A stretch of DNA of 8,732 bases. Origin: Bacteriovoracaceae bacterium (GTDB lineage Bacteria > Bdellovibrionota > Bacteriovoracia > Bacteriovoracales > Bacteriovoracaceae). The translations under genes were made by a program, and so were the position numbers. Shown piece by piece: positions 7,382 to 8,732 of the stretch. The notes beneath the pieces are model-generated. The model ran no database searches. It saw only the letters and a list, made by a program, of their open reading frames with translations, and was not told where the DNA came from. How positions within the stretch are numbered: the first letter of the stretch is position 1; every line of letters begins with the position of its first letter. The stretch lies in contig JAKLJM010000088.1 of assembly GCA_023151145.1 (NCBI GenBank), positions 1 through 8,732 on the forward strand, written 5' to 3'.

Positions 7382-7447
7382 ATAATAATGAATAGTCTCA
7401 GTAATTATGCAGATTCTAATTAACGCTACTTAATAGAGGAGAGAATA

Positions 7448-7723
7448 ATGGAAAACAAATCAGCTTCAGTCTTGGCCTTAGCAGTCTTAGGACTTTCAAT
7501 TGTCACCGCAGAAGCGTCTTCTTCAGCCAGTTCAAAAACGACCACACCAGCAGCTACCGAAACAAAAGGGCAGTGCTTTGGAGTGAATACTTGTAAGGGA
7601 ACTTCTGCCTGTCATTCTGAGGCCAATATGTGTGCAGGAACGAATTCTTGTAAAGGAAAGGGTTGGTTAACGATGACGGAAAAAGATTGTAAAACTAAAA
7701 AAGGTAAATTTGTAAAAGGCTAA
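7448..7723 (+). CDS. Secreted Cys-rich peptide, BufA2 bufferin-type metallophore precursor-like
   Basis: 91-residue precursor. An N-terminal signal peptide (Lys4, hydrophobic 7-20, likely cleavage after AEA at 21-23) is followed by a Ser/Thr/Ala-rich linker and a core with six cysteines at 43, 49, 55, 62, 68 and 81. The core pattern CFGVNTCKGTSAC (43-55), CAGTNSCKGKGW (62-73) and a final Cys81 resembles the small periplasmic proteins now named BufA2 bufferin-type metallophores, which in the better studied families are modified at cysteines by a DUF692/MNIO enzyme and bind copper. The ribosome site GAGGAGAG (7436-7443) just before ATG is strong. It is a single gene closed by a terminator; no DUF692 or DUF2063 partner is in the window. 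Metal binding and modification are family inference only. Confidence 0.8.
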   Translation: MENKSASVLALAVLGLSIVTAEASSSASSKTTTPAATETKGQCFGVNTCKGTSACHSEANMCAGTNSCKGKGWLTMTEKDCKTKKGKFVKG

Positions 7724-7754
7724 AAAAAAGCCACCTTAAAGGTGGCTTTTTTTT
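7722..7754. terminator. Bidirectional intrinsic terminator
   Basis: A8, stem GCCACC (7730-7735), loop TTAAA, stem GGTGGC (7741-7746), T8. The A-run and T-run make it a normal rho-independent terminator on both strands, serving the Cys-rich peptide gene and the convergent acidic peptide gene. The A-run begins inside the stop codon of the former. Confidence 0.93.
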
Positions 7755-7762
7755 CTTTGATT

Positions 7763-7981
7763 TTATTCTTCGTACTGAATTTCGCTCGCTTCACTTGAAT
7801 CTTCATCATCAATTATGAGTGGCTGCGTCGTTTTGGTTTGAGGTTGAAGTATTTCTTCCTCTTCTTCTGTCGAATCCTCGATGTCGTCTTGTGCACTCAC
7901 AGAAAGTGAAAGCATACTAAGAGAAGTTATAAGGGCCAAAAGCATTGAAATTTTAAGTACTTTTTCATTAAATGTTTTCAC
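7763..7981 (-). CDS. Small secreted highly acidic peptide, unknown function
   Basis: 72-residue protein read from a GTG start. A perfect GGAGG (7987-7991) lies 5 bases before that GTG, and a good sigma70 promoter lies just upstream, so the longer frame starting at 8035 is rejected: it would begin inside the promoter. Residues 1-31 are a clear signal peptide (Lys2, Lys7, Lys10, a hydrophobic stretch from about 11 to 29, cleavage after VSA). The ~42-residue mature part is extremely acidic, with 17 Asp/Glu including a run of five Glu, and only one Lys. No family is recognised. Such a peptide would be exported to the periplasm or beyond, where it might bind cations; this is a guess. It ends at the shared terminator. 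Confidence 0.65.
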   Translation of the reverse strand: MKTFNEKVLKISMLLALITSLSMLSLSVSAQDDIEDSTEEEEEILQPQTKTTQPLIIDDEDSSEASEIQYEE

Positions 7982-8005
7982 TTTATCCTCCGGATATCTT
8001 AAGTC

Positions 8006-8035
8006 ATTATAATTCTTTCCGATTATGGCGGTCAA
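8006..8035 (-). promoter_or_regulatory. Sigma70 promoter of the acidic peptide gene
   Basis: On the minus strand TTGACC (8035-8030) and a perfect TATAAT (8011-8006) are 18 bases apart. Transcription would start near 7999, giving a leader of about 18 bases that carries the GGAGG site. The -10 lies within the palindromic ATTATAAT (8006-8013), so a plus-strand TATAAT overlaps it; no good plus-strand -35 was seen. Confidence 0.65.
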
Positions 8036-8093
8036 TTATATGAATTTTTCATGTAATAATTGCCAAAAAGACATAAAAAAGGGGCAAATTTAT

Positions 8094-8495
8094 ATGGGTG
8101 GCTTCAAAGACGATTTAGACGATTTAGATGATGAGCTAGATGTTGATACCGATGGTGCTGATGGTGGCGATGACGACGAATACGGTTTTGATGACGAAGA
8201 AGGTGGTTCTTCTAAAAAATCTAAAGGTGAAGGCTCAGGTTTTAATCGCGATGCTTATTATCTTTATAAAGATAAATTAGTGCAATTAACTGGAACTGTT
8301 CGACCAAAAGAAAGAACAAAAGAAGGCAAGGTTGTGTCGGTTGATTTCAAAACTCAGGATAAAATTTATACTGTAGTGATGGATGTTATGGGACAAAAAC
8401 TTCTTACCCAGTGTTTCCAAGAACTCTTGATCACTGGTCAAATTAATAAAGTAACAGATAAAGAATATAATTTAACTGTTAAAACATTTATCTAG
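8094..8495 (+). CDS. Acidic-tail protein with possible OB-fold-like C-terminal domain, unknown function
   Basis: 133 residues from the chosen ATG. The first ~40 are low-complexity and acidic (repeats of DDLDDLDDELD type, then Gly/Asp), followed by a Ser/Lys/Gly linker and a compact domain at about 55-133. That domain has alternating beta-type segments: LVQLTGTVRP, VVSVDFKTQDKIYTVV, QKLLTQCFQELLITGQI and YNLTVKTFI. The T-G-x-V ... I-T-G-x-I layout resembles small OB-fold proteins, but no family is recognised. No signal peptide is seen, so it is probably cytoplasmic. Start choice: AAGGGG (8079-8084) is 9 bases before this ATG. An in-frame ATG at 8025 would add 23 residues including a Cys-x-x-Cys pair, but it overlaps the promoter of the divergent gene and has no ribosome site. 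The gene is followed by a terminator. Confidence 0.7.
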   Translation: MGGFKDDLDDLDDELDVDTDGADGGDDDEYGFDDEEGGSSKKSKGEGSGFNRDAYYLYKDKLVQLTGTVRPKERTKEGKVVSVDFKTQDKIYTVVMDVMGQKLLTQCFQELLITGQINKVTDKEYNLTVKTFI

Positions 8496-8523
8496 TTTTG
8501 TTTTAAAATTTTTAATTAAATAG

Positions 8524-8551
8524 GCGGTACTTTTTAGTGCCGCTTTTTTTT
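8524..8551 (+). terminator. Intrinsic terminator
   Basis: Stem GCGGTACT (8524-8531), loop TTTT, stem AGTGCCGC (8536-8543) with one G-U pair, then T8. It ends the plus-strand acidic/OB-like gene 28 bases after its stop. The minus-strand side lacks a T-run of equal quality, so it is mainly one-directional. Confidence 0.9.
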
Positions 8552-8558
8552 GCCTATT

Positions 8559-8732
8559 TTATTGAAAGGGAACAAAACTATCTGGATGATGAAAGTTTGG
8601 TTTAGTGTCTGTGTGCTTGACGGCATAATAAAGAGTATCTCCATTTTTTGTTTTTATGACGGCCGTAAGTGAAAGTGATTTTAGTTTTTGTTCAATCAAA
8701 AATGATTTTATTTCTGGTGGAAATTCTACAAT
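8559..8732 (-). CDS. C-terminal end of a DOMON-like protein (5' part outside window)
   Basis: Only the last 57 residues are present; the frame is open to the right edge and ends in TAA. The text SLSLTAVIKTKNGDTLYYAVKH followed by KPNFHHPDSFVPF resembles the C-terminus of DOMON-like domain proteins, where an L-x-L-x-A-V strand, a YWAL-x-H strand and a PDFHHPDxF ending are typical. DOMON-like domains are beta-sandwiches thought to bind haem or sugars; what this one does cannot be judged from a fragment. Upstream context is not visible. The coding call is firm because the frame stays open and the composition is protein-like; the family call is moderate. Confidence 0.6.
   Translation of the reverse strand: MVEFPPEIKSFLIEQKLKSLSLTAVIKTKNGDTLYYAVKHTDTKPNFHHPDSFVPFQ

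Larger units (their letters stand above)
7210..7447. promoter_or_regulatory. Divergent AT-rich control region
   Basis: 238 bases separate the regulator start (minus) from the Cys-rich peptide gene (plus). No coding frame is convincing. It contains two inverted repeats annotated separately and a poorly spaced promoter-like pair for the rightward gene. No clear -35/-10 pair was found for the leftward operon; TATAAA-like and AATAAT-like stretches are common here only because the region is AT-rich. Confidence 0.6.

Noticed and set aside
8008..8013. Plus-strand TATAAT as promoter of the acidic/OB-like gene
   Set aside because: No acceptable -35 at 16-18 bases upstream; the hexamer appears because the minus-strand -10 is part of a palindrome. 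The real plus promoter was not identified.
8025..8093. Possible N-terminal extension with a Cys-x-x-Cys pair that looks a little like a zinc-binding segment
   Set aside because: It overlaps the -35 box of the divergent gene, has no ribosome site, and the ATG at 8094 has AAGGGG upstream. Not fully excluded.
1..8732. CRISPR array, tRNA/rRNA, insertion sequence or prophage genes
   Set aside because: No regularly spaced repeats, tRNA-like cloverleaf, transposase or terminal inverted repeats were seen on reading both strands.

Overview
The window is AT-rich, densely packed bacterial DNA. Small secreted proteins with Sec signal peptides suggest a Gram-negative-type cell. The mix of genes would fit a low-GC Bdellovibrionota/Bacteriovorax-like or other deltaproteobacterial-type genome, but that is only an inference from style; no rRNA or marker gene is present to fix the taxonomy.

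Positions 1-7209 hold one long minus-strand operon, read from right to left. Its order is a GbsR/MarR-type regulator, a KAS II (FabF-like) ketosynthase, an acyl carrier protein, a CrtI-like FAD oxidoreductase, OleA, OleB and the start of OleC, which runs off the left edge. Junctions are 4-bp overlap, 31-bp gap, 2-bp gap, 4-bp overlap, 13-bp overlap and 4-bp gap, so the genes are almost certainly co-transcribed and several are translationally coupled. OleA, OleB and OleC are the known long-chain olefin enzymes: OleA joins two acyl chains head to head, OleD (not in the window) reduces the product, OleC closes a beta-lactone and OleB removes CO2 to give a cis-olefin. What is unusual is the front of the operon: its own carrier protein, an atypical elongating ketosynthase and a desaturase-like flavoprotein, all under a local regulator. 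Together they suggest a dedicated supply line that builds or modifies a special acyl chain before head-to-head joining.

Positions 7210-7447 are a divergent, AT-rich control region with two inverted repeats that are candidate operators.

Positions 7448-8732 hold small genes. A plus-strand gene encodes a secreted Cys-rich peptide resembling the BufA2 bufferin-type metallophore precursors, here without its usual modification genes. It converges, across a symmetrical terminator, with a minus-strand gene for a small, very acidic secreted peptide, whose real start is a GTG behind a strong Shine-Dalgarno site. That gene is divergent from a plus-strand gene encoding an acidic-tail plus possible OB-fold-like protein, which ends in a clear terminator. 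The last 174 bases are the 3' end of a minus-strand gene with a DOMON-like C-terminus.
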